A DNA stretch of 28,762 nt from NCBI GenBank assembly GCA_964350135.1, contig CAYGJN010000020.1, positions 1 through 28,762 on the forward strand. The letters are read 5' to 3'. The notes under the pieces are model-generated. The model worked only from the letters and a program-made list of their open reading frames with translations, was not told the DNA's origin and ran no database searches. Each line of letters begins with the position of its first letter. Within the stretch, counting starts at the first letter, position 1. Shown here in pieces: positions 13,792 to 21,582 of the stretch. Made by a program: the position numbers and the translations under genes. Origin of the DNA: CAYGJN01 sp964350135. GTDB taxonomy: Bacteria > Bdellovibrionota > Bacteriovoracia > Bacteriovoracales > Bacteriovoracaceae.

Positions 13792-15375
13792 ATGGGTCAG
13801 CCAATAGAGAATTTAGTAATTGTGGGCGGCGGGACAGCTGGTTGGTTATCGGCAACTTACTTACAAAGAGCACTTCCTCAAAACGTTAAGATAACACTAG
13901 TAGAGTCTCAAGACGTCCCAACTGTTGGAGTGGGTGAGTCTACTTACCCAACCCTGGTAGAGACAGTTAAATTCTTAGGACTAGATGAAACGGAGTTTTT
14001 GAGAGAGGCTCACGGAACTTATAAAGCAGCAATTCGTTTTGATGGTTGGGAGCATAACCCAGGCACAACTAAAAGAAATTATTGGTACCACCCATTTTTT
14101 TCAAGAGAAGGGGGTATGTTAAATCCATATAAGCATCCTTATTTTCCATACTTAGGTCAGGGTTATTCAATGACTCATTACTGGTTAGATGCTTATAAGA
14201 AAAATGAAAAAGAGATTGGAGATTTTGATTATAGCTGTTACTTGGGACCACATTTTTGCGACATCAATAAAGCTCCAAAAGGTGAGGGGCAAGCAAAAGA
14301 CTTGAGGTATGCCTATCATATAGATGCCGGGCGCTTTGCTGATTATATGAAAAAAATCGGTAAGCAACGTGGAATTAATCATATAGTAGGGCATGTTAAA
14401 AATATCACAAGAAATTCAAAAGGTTTTATAGAAGATCTTCACTTGGCCGATGGACGAATCATAAAAGGTGATTTTTATATCGATTGCACAGGCTTTGCCT
14501 CCGTGTTATTGGGTAAAACATTGGGAGAAAAATTTCTAAGCGATGAGAAGTCTTTATTTTGCAATAGGGCAGTTGCAATTCAGGATAGCAATAACCCTGA
14601 AAAAGAAGGCGTGAGGTCTTTTACCACGAGTACTGCTCAAGACGCGGGATGGATTTGGGAAGTACCTCTTTTTAATCGCAATGGCACTGGTTATGTTTAT
14701 TGTGATAAATTTATTTCCCCTGAGGACGCTGAAAAGAATTTGCGTAGTCACTTAGGAGATAGTTGCCCTGACCATCATCAAGCAAATCACTTGAGAATGC
14801 GTGTAGGCAGAATGGAAAACTTCTGGTCTCATAATTGTGTAGGAATTGGTCTCTCTGGCTCCTTTCTTGAGCCTTTGGAGGCAACATCAATTCTCTTTAC
14901 TGAGCTACAGCTTGCAAACCTTGTAAGTCTGTTTCCTCATAAAGACTTTAGTCCTTACAGAATGCAAAAGTATAATGAGGTTATGAATAAGTTCTATACA
15001 GAGATTAGAGACTTTGTAATTTTGCATTATTATTTATCTAGAAGAGATGATACCCCATTCTGGAAAGCTGTCAGGGAGGAAACTTATCTTCCGGACTCTG
15101 TTAAAGTGAAGCTTGAGCTACAGAAAGAAAATTTTACAATTTTAGACCAACTTGAGTTTCAGATTTTTTCAGCTCAGAGTTATCATTGTCTTTTTGCAGG
15201 AATGAATCACTTACCAAAAGCTAATTATCCTGTACTTGATTATGTTGATAATTATGAGATGGGCAGAGAAAGTCTCGATAGAATGAAAAAAGACTTTCCT
15301 CAGATTGCTAAAGAGATGCCAGATCACTATCAGTATTTGAAAGAAAATATCTTTAATGAGGCAAGTTTTAGCTAA
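13792..15375 (+). CDS. Flavin-dependent halogenase of the tryptophan halogenase family
   Basis: A 527-residue soluble protein of the usual length. Residues 11-16 (GGGTAG) form the FAD-binding GxGxxG-type motif. GESTYPTL (48-55) and GWIWEVP (around residue 285) match the family marks, the latter being the WxWxIP halogenase signature. Lys78 in TYKAAIRF lies where the catalytic Lys79 of PrnA/RebH is found. SGSFLEPLEAT near residue 358 carries the Glu expected to position the hypohalite/chloramine. These enzymes need FADH2 from a separate reductase; none is encoded nearby. The substrate is unknown and need not be free tryptophan. AGGGAG precedes the ATG. The stop overlaps the convergent unknown gene by 8 bases, and a diiron oxidase gene lies just beyond it. 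Confidence 0.92.
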   Translation: MGQPIENLVIVGGGTAGWLSATYLQRALPQNVKITLVESQDVPTVGVGESTYPTLVETVKFLGLDETEFLREAHGTYKAAIRFDGWEHNPGTTKRNYWYHPFFSREGGMLNPYKHPYFPYLGQGYSMTHYWLDAYKKNEKEIGDFDYSCYLGPHFCDINKAPKGEGQAKDLRYAYHIDAGRFADYMKKIGKQRGINHIVGHVKNITRNSKGFIEDLHLADGRIIKGDFYIDCTGFASVLLGKTLGEKFLSDEKSLFCNRAVAIQDSNNPEKEGVRSFTTSTAQDAGWIWEVPLFNRNGTGYVYCDKFISPEDAEKNLRSHLGDSCPDHHQANHLRMRVGRMENFWSHNCVGIGLSGSFLEPLEATSILFTELQLANLVSLFPHKDFSPYRMQKYNEVMNKFYTEIRDFVILHYYLSRRDDTPFWKAVREETYLPDSVKVKLELQKENFTILDQLEFQIFSAQSYHCLFAGMNHLPKANYPVLDYVDNYEMGRESLDRMKKDFPQIAKEMPDHYQYLKENIFNEASFS

Positions 15376-16108
15376 ATTCTTGATGATAACTTTTTAGAGT
15401 CTTAACATTAAGATTTTGGTCTCTCGCAAGCAGAGGTATATTTTCGTTAGTTACAATAAAGCCAGCTTTAATATTAGTTTTCTTATCATAGACAGGTTTT
15501 ATGTATTTGAGCTCAACCTCTGTAAGGATTTTATCTGCATGGCCAGAGGCAATTAATGTATGTTTTGGAATATCCATTGGAAAATGTGCACTAGAGTTTT
15601 TTCCCATAACGTGTGCAACCCTGGCCATTATGGCTTCGGTAATTTGGGCCGGTCTTTCAAATAGAACAAACCACTCATGACAAATAGTTGTTAGAAAGTC
15701 AAAAGGACACACTTTTAAAAATTCTAAATTTCTGTAAAGTTGCTTATTTTCAAATGAGTAAAGTTCAATAATGTCATTTTTTTCAATAAACGAATAATCT
15801 TTATCGCCTAACTTGAGCCCAAAGCAGTTAAGTGCATAGTCTAAGCAGTCAATCTCTTCACTATAGCTAAGCTCGCAAGTTTGAGCATTAATCTTGGAAG
15901 ACTCGAGTATACTAATATAGTTCTTAACAGTATTAAGTATGTCGATTTTTTTTTCATCATCCTTTTGCTCAAAATCGTTTAATGAAGAATCAGTATAGGT
16001 GTTAATTTTGATCAATTTTTGGGAGGCGATCTCTTTTAATAGGTCTAGGTTAGAGACAATTTCATCTTTATAGAGGTCTGCTTTTATTTGAGACTTTGCC
16101 AGATCCAT
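15368..16108 (-). CDS. Protein of unknown function beside the halogenase and diiron oxidase genes
   Basis: A 246-residue cytoplasmic protein without signal peptide or membrane segment. I do not recognise a family. Residues 1-90 are acidic and helical. Residues ~90-175 include LSYSEEIDCLDYALNCFG, then ELYSFENKQLYRN and ICHEWFVLFERPAQITEAIM, a conserved-looking block rich in aromatics, His and Cys. A PAS-like or small sensor domain is possible but unproven. The end (KPVYDKKTNIKAGFIVTN) reads like the paired strands of a PAS fold. It is convergent and overlapping with the halogenase gene and divergent from the HDO gene, so it could regulate either. A GGGGTG stretch just before the ATG can serve as SD. 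Confidence 0.7.
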   Translation of the reverse strand: MDLAKSQIKADLYKDEIVSNLDLLKEIASQKLIKINTYTDSSLNDFEQKDDEKKIDILNTVKNYISILESSKINAQTCELSYSEEIDCLDYALNCFGLKLGDKDYSFIEKNDIIELYSFENKQLYRNLEFLKVCPFDFLTTICHEWFVLFERPAQITEAIMARVAHVMGKNSSAHFPMDIPKHTLIASGHADKILTEVELKYIKPVYDKKTNIKAGFIVTNENIPLLARDQNLNVKTLKSYHQEFS

Positions 16109-16210
16109 TTTTCACCCCAAGTGACTAAAATTACAAAAGCTAGAATACAATAAATGCACAAGCACTGCATTAAAGACTTCTTCTAAGTGTAAAAATTTCT
16201 CACCTATCAA

Positions 16211-16239
16211 TTGCTATAGGTTTGAATTTTTACTATATT
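16211..16239 (+). promoter_or_regulatory. Candidate promoter for the diiron oxidase gene
   Basis: TTGCTA (16211-16216) and TATATT (16234-16239) are spaced by 17 bases and match the housekeeping consensus in four and five of six positions. The SD AAGGA and the ATG at 16275 follow. A small inverted pair CCTAT/ATAGG overlaps the -35. Confidence 0.5.
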
Positions 16240-16274
16240 TTCTAAATAAAATTATATTTAAAAAGGAAATTAGT

Positions 16275-16970
16275 ATGAATTTGTTCGAAATCACTAAATT
16301 ACAAGCAGACAACGCAGCAGATGAAATTTTTAAGGTTTATGAGCAGATCGACTTTACCAGGAAAGATGTCTACGCCTGCTGGCTAGGTCAATCTTATTAT
16401 TATGTTTATCACACAGTCCACACTCTAAAGCATGCAGTAGATGCTTGCACGAAAGAGCATCAACAGAGCTTAAGAGAGCAATTTTTAGAAGGCATAAAAG
16501 AAGAAAAAGGTCATGAAAAAATGATTGAAAATGATCTAAAGGCTTTAGGTTATAAAGTTGAAGACTTTCCTGAAACTCTGGGTGCAAGAAACCTTTATCA
16601 ATCATGTTTACATCAAATTGTTTATTGGGGACCAGAGGCCATAATTGGCGACTCACTTGCTTTAGAGGGGCTAGCTTGTAATAAGCTTCCAATGTTGCAT
16701 GAGCAACTTAATAAGCTTTATGGATCCTCTGCATGTTCGTTTTTACGAGAGCATTGTATCTTAGATGTCGAACACTATAATCACTCTCTTGATTGGCTAA
16801 AGCAATGTCCAGAGGAGACACTTTGGATTATTAGAAAAGGAATTCACAGAGTAACTGAGCTTTATATTGAGATGTTAAAGGAAGTTATTCACTATCAGAA
16901 CTCTACTCAAGCAAACGCTGGCCTTAATTTAAATACTGAAAGTTTCTCTTGGAACTCGATGACTTTGTAG
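16275..16970 (+). CDS. Heme-oxygenase-like diiron oxidase (HDO) / iron-containing redox enzyme
   Basis: A 231-residue all-helical protein of the TenA/PqqC/heme-oxygenase fold. The metal ligands of the HDO group can be read: E77-x2-H80 in EEKGHEKM, Glu131 in LALEGLA, and H160-x3-D164-x2-H167 in REHCILDVEHYNH. The H-x3-D-x2-H spacing is the same as in SznF and CADD. Such enzymes use two irons and O2 for N-oxygenation, oxidative decarboxylation, C-C cleavage or self-sacrificing PABA formation. The reaction here is not decided by sequence. The ATG has AAGGA seven bases upstream. The gene follows the halogenase and the unknown gene, which suggests a shared tailoring pathway, although each gene has its own promoter region. 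Confidence 0.85.
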   Translation: MNLFEITKLQADNAADEIFKVYEQIDFTRKDVYACWLGQSYYYVYHTVHTLKHAVDACTKEHQQSLREQFLEGIKEEKGHEKMIENDLKALGYKVEDFPETLGARNLYQSCLHQIVYWGPEAIIGDSLALEGLACNKLPMLHEQLNKLYGSSACSFLREHCILDVEHYNHSLDWLKQCPEETLWIIRKGIHRVTELYIEMLKEVIHYQNSTQANAGLNLNTESFSWNSMTL

Positions 16971-16995
16971 ATACTTGCCTAGATTGCAATTGCTT

Positions 16996-17023
16996 AAGGT
17001 CAGCTGGTCTGGCCTTGTATAAT
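16996..17023 (+). promoter_or_regulatory. -10 box with adjacent inverted repeat, upstream of the DUF6580 gene
   Basis: A perfect TATAAT lies at 17018-17023, 48 bases before the ATG. Directly upstream is an 8-base inverted repeat AAGGTCAG (16996-17003) and CTGGCCTT (17009-17016) with one G-T pair. No T-run follows, so it is not an intrinsic terminator for the preceding gene. An operator or a hairpin in the preceding transcript are both possible. Confidence 0.35.
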
Positions 17024-17071
17024 TGAAATGAGGATTATTGACGAGGTTGAATCTCTCAGCTAAAAACAAGT

Positions 17072-17584
17072 ATGACAAATAAAACTCTACTCGCTTTAAT
17101 CCTGATAATCATTGTTGCTGTATCTCGATTGATACCACATCCTCCAAATTTTACTCCAGTTTTAAGCATTGCTTTATTTTCAGGGGCATTTTTTAAAAAG
17201 AGTTGGGTTGCCGTTTTTGTTTCAATAATTGGGTTATCAATAAGTAATGCGGTACTAGGCTTTTATTCAATTTCAATAATTGTGACAGCTATAATGACAG
17301 CTCTTACTTTTTTAGGGATATTTTTAAAGAATAACCCTAGTCGGTTGAATATTTTCAGTTATTCACTGGGAAGTTCATTTTTGTTTTTTATAATAAGTAA
17401 TTTTTTTGTTTGGACAAGTAGTGGTCTCTATTCAAAAAATTTAGATGGGCTAATCACTTGTTACACCATGGCATTGCCATTTTTTCAGAATTCATTAATT
17501 TCAACTTTGATTTATTCATTTGCACTTTTTGAAGGCGCCAGAATGCTCTCCTTAGCTTCAACCTCTAAAAGTATTCAGGCATAA
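17072..17584 (+). CDS. DUF6580 family integral membrane protein
   Basis: A 170-residue protein with about five hydrophobic segments. The opening (SRLIPHPPNFTPVLSIALFS) and the later SNFFVWTSSGLYSKNLDGL with CYTMALPFFQNSLISTLIYS are the marks of DUF6580. This family resembles the substrate-binding (S) component of ECF-type uptake systems. Substrate is unknown and no ECF energising genes are nearby. No Shine-Dalgarno sequence is seen; an in-frame stop at 17048-17050 limits the start to this ATG. The 3' end overlaps the convergent SEC-C/YkgJ gene by 20 bases. Confidence 0.85.
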   Translation: MTNKTLLALILIIIVAVSRLIPHPPNFTPVLSIALFSGAFFKKSWVAVFVSIIGLSISNAVLGFYSISIIVTAIMTALTFLGIFLKNNPSRLNIFSYSLGSSFLFFIISNFFVWTSSGLYSKNLDGLITCYTMALPFFQNSLISTLIYSFALFEGARMLSLASTSKSIQA

Positions 17585-18266
17585 ACTTAGTTTTAGATTT
17601 AGTAACTGTAAGAAAAGCTGTTGCTAGTTTAGCGAGATTTGCAAATCTTCCAACTTTATCCCTTGAGGATTTGTCAGGAGCAGCTCCACAAAACTCATTA
17701 GTTCCAATGCCAAAAAAATTTCGACAAGACAAAGGTCTTACTGGGTGAATAGTGCAATGGCCATCATCTTTACTTACAAATGGACAGGCCTGCTCATCTT
17801 TTTTAAGCTCTAAGCGCCAGTTTTTCACTAATTGGCCCAAAGATGTTTTATTGATAATATCACGTTGCTTAGGGAGAAACTCCTTATTGGGTGTAATATT
17901 ATTATTATTAATATATTCATTTATAAGATTAAACTCAATAGTTGATAGCTCTATTGGTTGGTAACAACAATTATTACATCCTTGCTGGCAGTAAATCTGT
18001 TCGCTATGCTCAGAGTACTGCTTTTGATAGAGAGAATTATAGTCACTCAAGAACGTTTTATAGGATTCAAGAGATACAAAATCTGTGTATTTCTTTTGCA
18101 CATGTTGAATAATAGGAGCTAACGTTTTGTCTTTTGTCCTAATGTCATTGTTTCTAACTAAAAGGTAATCACTACTATATATAATTTTAAAAACGTCTTT
18201 ACTTAGACAGCATTTTTTATATTTTTTACCACTTCCACAAGGACAGGGTTCATTTCTTTGAGTCAT
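17565..18266 (-). CDS. SEC-C motif plus YkgJ-type cysteine-cluster protein
   Basis: A 233-residue soluble protein. Residues 8-20 are a full SEC-C zinc motif (C-x-C-x8-CC). A YkgJ-type cluster follows: Cys93, Cys97, Cys100 and Cys101 (CQQGCNNCC), then Cys161, Cys171, Cys181 and Cys193 in CPFVSKDDGHC and HPVRPLSCR. The YkgJ family is predicted to hold a zinc or iron-sulfur site; its reaction is unknown. SEC-C usually contacts ribosomes or SecB-type partners. The fusion of both modules is seen in other bacteria. The ATG has no SD, but a -10 TATAGT lies six bases before it, so the message may be leaderless. Confidence 0.88.
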   Translation of the reverse strand: MTQRNEPCPCGSGKKYKKCCLSKDVFKIIYSSDYLLVRNNDIRTKDKTLAPIIQHVQKKYTDFVSLESYKTFLSDYNSLYQKQYSEHSEQIYCQQGCNNCCYQPIELSTIEFNLINEYINNNNITPNKEFLPKQRDIINKTSLGQLVKNWRLELKKDEQACPFVSKDDGHCTIHPVRPLSCRNFFGIGTNEFCGAAPDKSSRDKVGRFANLAKLATAFLTVTKSKTKFMPEYF

Positions 18267-18272
18267 GATGCA

Positions 18273-18301
18273 ACTATACTATTGTTGTTATTAAATGGAA
18301 A
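18273..18301 (-). promoter_or_regulatory. Promoter for a possibly leaderless SEC-C/YkgJ transcript
   Basis: On the minus strand: -35 TTTCCA (18296-18301), 17-base spacer, -10 TATAGT (18273-18278), then six bases to the ATG at 18266. Transcription would start at or next to the A of the ATG, which agrees with the missing SD. Confidence 0.45.
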
Positions 18302-18312
18302 TCTAAGTTGCA

Positions 18313-19278
18313 TTAATTAGGGCTGTGGTTTTTTAAGAAGTTTTTAATTTCTTTTTTATGAAAAAAGTACGTTTTTAAAATAGCAGTAATATGTGAGTTG
18401 TCATAATACTTAATAAATTCATTTTTCTTGGCAGCCTTTGATAAAAGGAGTTGGTTTTTGGTTGGTACTGTTTCATCTTCCGTCGCAACAACATAATAAA
18501 CAGTCTTCTTTGATAGCTCATCTACAAATGTTTTGGGATCAATCTTAATATTGTCTGAAAGAATTTTCTCATAAGCTGATTGATCAGAAAAACCAAGATC
18601 ATTTTTTCTGAGCTCTTTAATTTCAACAAGGTTTTTTTCGGTACTTTTTGAGATAATTTCAGGCATCCCGCCACCACCAACAATTAGTACTCCTCCTGAA
18701 ATGCGATCCTCAAGTGCAATTGATAGTGCACCAACAATAGCACCCACACTGGTACCAAATAGTTTCACATTGGATTGACCAATAAACTCTAGAGTGTGGC
18801 GAATGGCCCAAAAAGATCTTATGGCCGAGAGGTCATGAGCTTTTAGGTTAAGAGGATTTTCTTTAACTATATACTTACCTTCCCAGTTGGTTAGCATAAT
18901 AATTTTGATAGGTAGTTTTCTACAAAAGTATCTTGCATAGGAGCGATCAATAAAACCCTCTCCCCCTGTAGGGGGTAAAAGAATCATTGTTTGTGATTTC
19001 GGATTATTTTTGTTCCATTTTTTGCTAGTATAAATCTTGAGATCTATTCTACGTGTCTTATCGTCATCAAGAGAGGGAGTGCCATCTTCGTTTAGAGGTT
19101 CTTTACCAGTCAAAATACCTTCAGAAACAATACATTTTCTTTTAATAGTCTCTTCATCCGTTAACTCCCAAGTAACCTCTGAGTTATAGTTAGCGTTGAG
19201 TCGGCTAAGTATTTTTTGCTTGTTTTGTGCAAAAAGAGAGGAGCTAAGTAAAAGTGTAGCAATTATAAGTATTTTCAT
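18313..19278 (-). CDS. Exported alpha/beta hydrolase
   Basis: A 321-residue protein with signal peptide MKILIIATLLLSSSLFAQ. The fold is alpha/beta hydrolase: oxyanion-loop LLPPTGGEGF at 100-109, nucleophile elbow GTSVG at 175-179 with Ser177, acid Asp268 in ATEDETVP and His296 in DNSHIT. All catalytic triad positions are present, so an active esterase, lipase or peptidase is likely; the substrate is unknown. It acts in the periplasm or outside. A TATAAT (minus strand, 19290-19295) lies 11 bases before the ATG, with only a weak AGAAGA as SD. It is 46 bases upstream of the SEC-C gene on the same strand, but that gene has its own promoter. Confidence 0.85.
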   Translation of the reverse strand: MKILIIATLLLSSSLFAQNKQKILSRLNANYNSEVTWELTDEETIKRKCIVSEGILTGKEPLNEDGTPSLDDDKTRRIDLKIYTSKKWNKNNPKSQTMILLPPTGGEGFIDRSYARYFCRKLPIKIIMLTNWEGKYIVKENPLNLKAHDLSAIRSFWAIRHTLEFIGQSNVKLFGTSVGAIVGALSIALEDRISGGVLIVGGGGMPEIISKSTEKNLVEIKELRKNDLGFSDQSAYEKILSDNIKIDPKTFVDELSKKTVYYVVATEDETVPTKNQLLLSKAAKKNEFIKYYDNSHITAILKTYFFHKKEIKNFLKNHSPN

Positions 19279-19347
19279 GTTCTTCTTTTATTATAAATTA
19301 ATGTTTCTGTGAACTCGACAAAACTTAATATGAGTAAAAACTGTATA

Positions 19348-21195
19348 TTATTTACCCATTAGACAGCTCTTACTGATGCTCTGATCAATATAGACAAGGC
19401 TTGAGTGATCTTTTGAGGATAACTTTGTATTCATTTTCTTAGTTAAGGTTTTTAGACGGTGATACTCGTTGCAGCTATTTTTTGAGATCAGAAGTCCAGC
19501 TAATAGGTTTTTAACTTCCTTGCTAGGTTTTTTTTGCTCTTGAAGAAATCGAGCTCTTGTAAAATAGATCATTGAATTAAAAGGAGTAATTTCTTGAGCT
19601 TTGCTAAGGTAACTATAAGCTTTTTCATATTTTTTAAGATTCCAAGAGACAATACCTTGATTGATTAATGTAGGTACATGAGCAGGGTTAATTCTTTCAG
19701 CAATATTTAAATAAGACTTCATTTGGATTGCATTGCCTGTTTCTCCATAAACTCCTGCCAGGTTAGAATAAGCATCAGCAAATGTTCTATCAGCATCAAT
19801 AGATTTTTTATAAAATAGCTCGGCTAGTTCATACTGTTTGTGCTTATTAGCAATAAAGCCAAGTGAAAGATAAATGGATGATTTAAGTTGCTTACCAGTA
19901 GAGAGGCTTGTGAGGTAAGTAGTGTTTCTTACTTGCTTTGGAGTAATATAAAGATTTTTGAAATAATAATCTGTTGTTACAATTTTGCCCTTTTTAAGCA
20001 TTTCAACATTAACACAGCCTTGCTTATCACACGCTTTTACAAAAACATGATCAGGGATCCGCACTAGGCTAGCTTGCAATCCTCTAGCTTCGGCTACGAG
20101 TAAGAAAAGAGTTGATAGTCCAACACAATGTGCTTTTTTCTTTGCGAGTGTAATATCTGGTAGAATATTATCTTTATCGTTAATGGAGTCTAGGTTTGTA
20201 TCAGGCTTAATTTTATTAGAAATAAAAATATAATCAGATACTATTCTTACTTTTTGCTTTAGAGACCCCTTAAGTTTGGGTGCTTTCTTTATAAAGTTGT
20301 TTACGAGATTAAGGTTGGGTTTATCTCGAACTTCTTGAAGGATTTCTACAACTGCCGGTAGGTAATTTTTTTCATTTGGAAGGTCTAGCTTGCATTGATC
20401 TTTTGGAAGATAGGGACCTATATCCTCTCTCTTGCAAATAAAAGAAAGGTTTTTTTTAGCAAGAGCGATATCTTCCTTATTTGCTCCAAAGTTTTTTCCA
20501 AAATTAATATAAAGAAGAAAAATCCCTCTTTCATCAATAAGATCTTGCCAGAAAGAAAACTTTTTTAAAACTCTGGTGAGATCCATCATTTTTTTTAAGT
20601 ATGGTGCCAAATCTTTTTTAACTGTGTTTTTTTCGATAGATTGAACTTTTTCAATAACTTGATCCATTTCTCTTACAAGCTTTTGTTCTATTTGTGAGCG
20701 TTCAAATTTATATCTTTTTCCATCTAGAAGAGTTTTGTTTTGATATTGCAGATAATGAATATACTCGTGTATGAGACTGCCTTTTAAAGCATGTGAATGA
20801 AGGAGTATTGTATTCTCAGGACCTAGGAACTGTCCTTGTAATAATGGATTCTTTTTAAATGATGGGCGTTTTTTATTTTCCTGACAATGTTTTTTGAAAA
20901 CTTGCTTGCTTGGATCTATTTGTGTGCAGTAAATTTCAAGGTTAATACCACGGGATTTAATAAAGCCAATTAATTGATTTGTGGTCATTTTGAAAAGTTT
21001 TTTCAGATCGGTCTTAGCTATCTTTGTCTTATCACAAAGAATATAAAATTCTTTTGTTTCTTTTGGTAAGCATTGACCTTGTGACTTGTTTAAATTATTA
21101 AGCCAGTTTTGAAATAAAGTAGCTTTTTGAGAAATATTGTCATCGCTGCTAACAAGAGTAGCCAGAAAAACAAAAAGAAATATAGGCTTAAACAT
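19348..21195 (-). CDS. Exported HExxH, transglutaminase-like and TPR protein
   Basis: A 615-residue protein with an N-terminal signal peptide (MFKPIFLFVFLATLVSS). Residues 143-147 read HEYIH in a helix (SLIHEYIHYLQY), a zinc-metallopeptidase-type HExxH. A transglutaminase-like core follows with Cys357 (KKAHCVGLSTLF), His383 (IPDHVFV) and an Asn396/Glu398 candidate third residue (CVNVEML), much like SirB1-type proteins. Residues ~440-570 are three to four TPR repeats (LAELFYKKSIDADRTFADAY). A third metal ligand for the HExxH (Glu or His downstream) is not certain; Glu165 or Glu170 could serve. A cell-wall or protein-processing role in the periplasm is inference. A TATAAT lies six bases before the ATG and no SD is seen, so the transcript may be leaderless. 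Confidence 0.82.
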   Translation of the reverse strand: MFKPIFLFVFLATLVSSDDNISQKATLFQNWLNNLNKSQGQCLPKETKEFYILCDKTKIAKTDLKKLFKMTTNQLIGFIKSRGINLEIYCTQIDPSKQVFKKHCQENKKRPSFKKNPLLQGQFLGPENTILLHSHALKGSLIHEYIHYLQYQNKTLLDGKRYKFERSQIEQKLVREMDQVIEKVQSIEKNTVKKDLAPYLKKMMDLTRVLKKFSFWQDLIDERGIFLLYINFGKNFGANKEDIALAKKNLSFICKREDIGPYLPKDQCKLDLPNEKNYLPAVVEILQEVRDKPNLNLVNNFIKKAPKLKGSLKQKVRIVSDYIFISNKIKPDTNLDSINDKDNILPDITLAKKKAHCVGLSTLFLLVAEARGLQASLVRIPDHVFVKACDKQGCVNVEMLKKGKIVTTDYYFKNLYITPKQVRNTTYLTSLSTGKQLKSSIYLSLGFIANKHKQYELAELFYKKSIDADRTFADAYSNLAGVYGETGNAIQMKSYLNIAERINPAHVPTLINQGIVSWNLKKYEKAYSYLSKAQEITPFNSMIYFTRARFLQEQKKPSKEVKNLLAGLLISKNSCNEYHRLKTLTKKMNTKLSSKDHSSLVYIDQSISKSCLMGK

Positions 21196-21201
21196 TTTTA
21201 A

Positions 21202-21230
21202 ATTATAAAGGAATAACCTATTACTGTCTA
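21202..21230 (-). promoter_or_regulatory. Strong promoter for a likely leaderless transcript
   Basis: On the minus strand: -35 TAGACA (21225-21230, five of six), 17-base spacer, -10 TATAAT (21202-21207, perfect), then six bases to the ATG at 21195. The transcription start should be the ATG itself. There is no room for an SD. Confidence 0.6.
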
Positions 21231-21246
21231 AGTCTATGGGCCTGCT

Positions 21247-21582
21247 CTAGCGAACAATGGCCCCTTGAAAGCGAGAAATAGGGATTCGTTGGCCAAGGGC
21301 TTCTACTTCAACAATGTCCGCTATCTCTGGTTGACCATGAGTATTGAGTTTGAGGTGAATAATTTCCTCCTTAAAAATAATATTATCTTTTAGAAGTAGC
21401 ATTTGAAGATGATCTAGAGGAACACCTTTACCTGCGCCTGTAAGCTCTCCTCTTAGTACTGTCATGCCTTGCACATCAGCGGCACTCATATTCACTTTTG
21501 CGAGAAGTCCATTAACGTTGATATCAGCGAAGGCAAAATTTAAATTAGCAAAAATAATTAAAAGGATTAATAGTTTTTTCAT
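21247..21582 (-). CDS. Small exported protein of unknown function
   Basis: A 111-residue protein with signal peptide MKKLLILLIIFANLNFAFA. The mature part has no Cys and mixes helix (LLAKVNMSAADVQGM) and strands (IIHLKLNTHGQPEIADIVEV). No family is recognised. Its ATG overlaps the stop of the upstream regulator gene (ATGA), and AGGAG lies seven bases upstream inside that gene, so it is translationally coupled to it. It is the last gene of the operon that starts with a DUF4360 protein. Confidence 0.75.
   Translation of the reverse strand: MKKLLILLIIFANLNFAFADINVNGLLAKVNMSAADVQGMTVLRGELTGAGKGVPLDHLQMLLLKDNIIFKEEIIHLKLNTHGQPEIADIVEVEALGQRIPISRFQGAIVR

Noticed and set aside
16354..16692. 112-residue open frame on the minus strand
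   Set aside because: It is antisense to the HDO gene, whose metal ligands are intact; it looks like a frame shadow.
16996..17016. Hairpin after the HDO gene as an intrinsic terminator
   Set aside because: The stem is good but no T-run follows; instead a TATAAT starts two bases later, so it is listed with the promoter.
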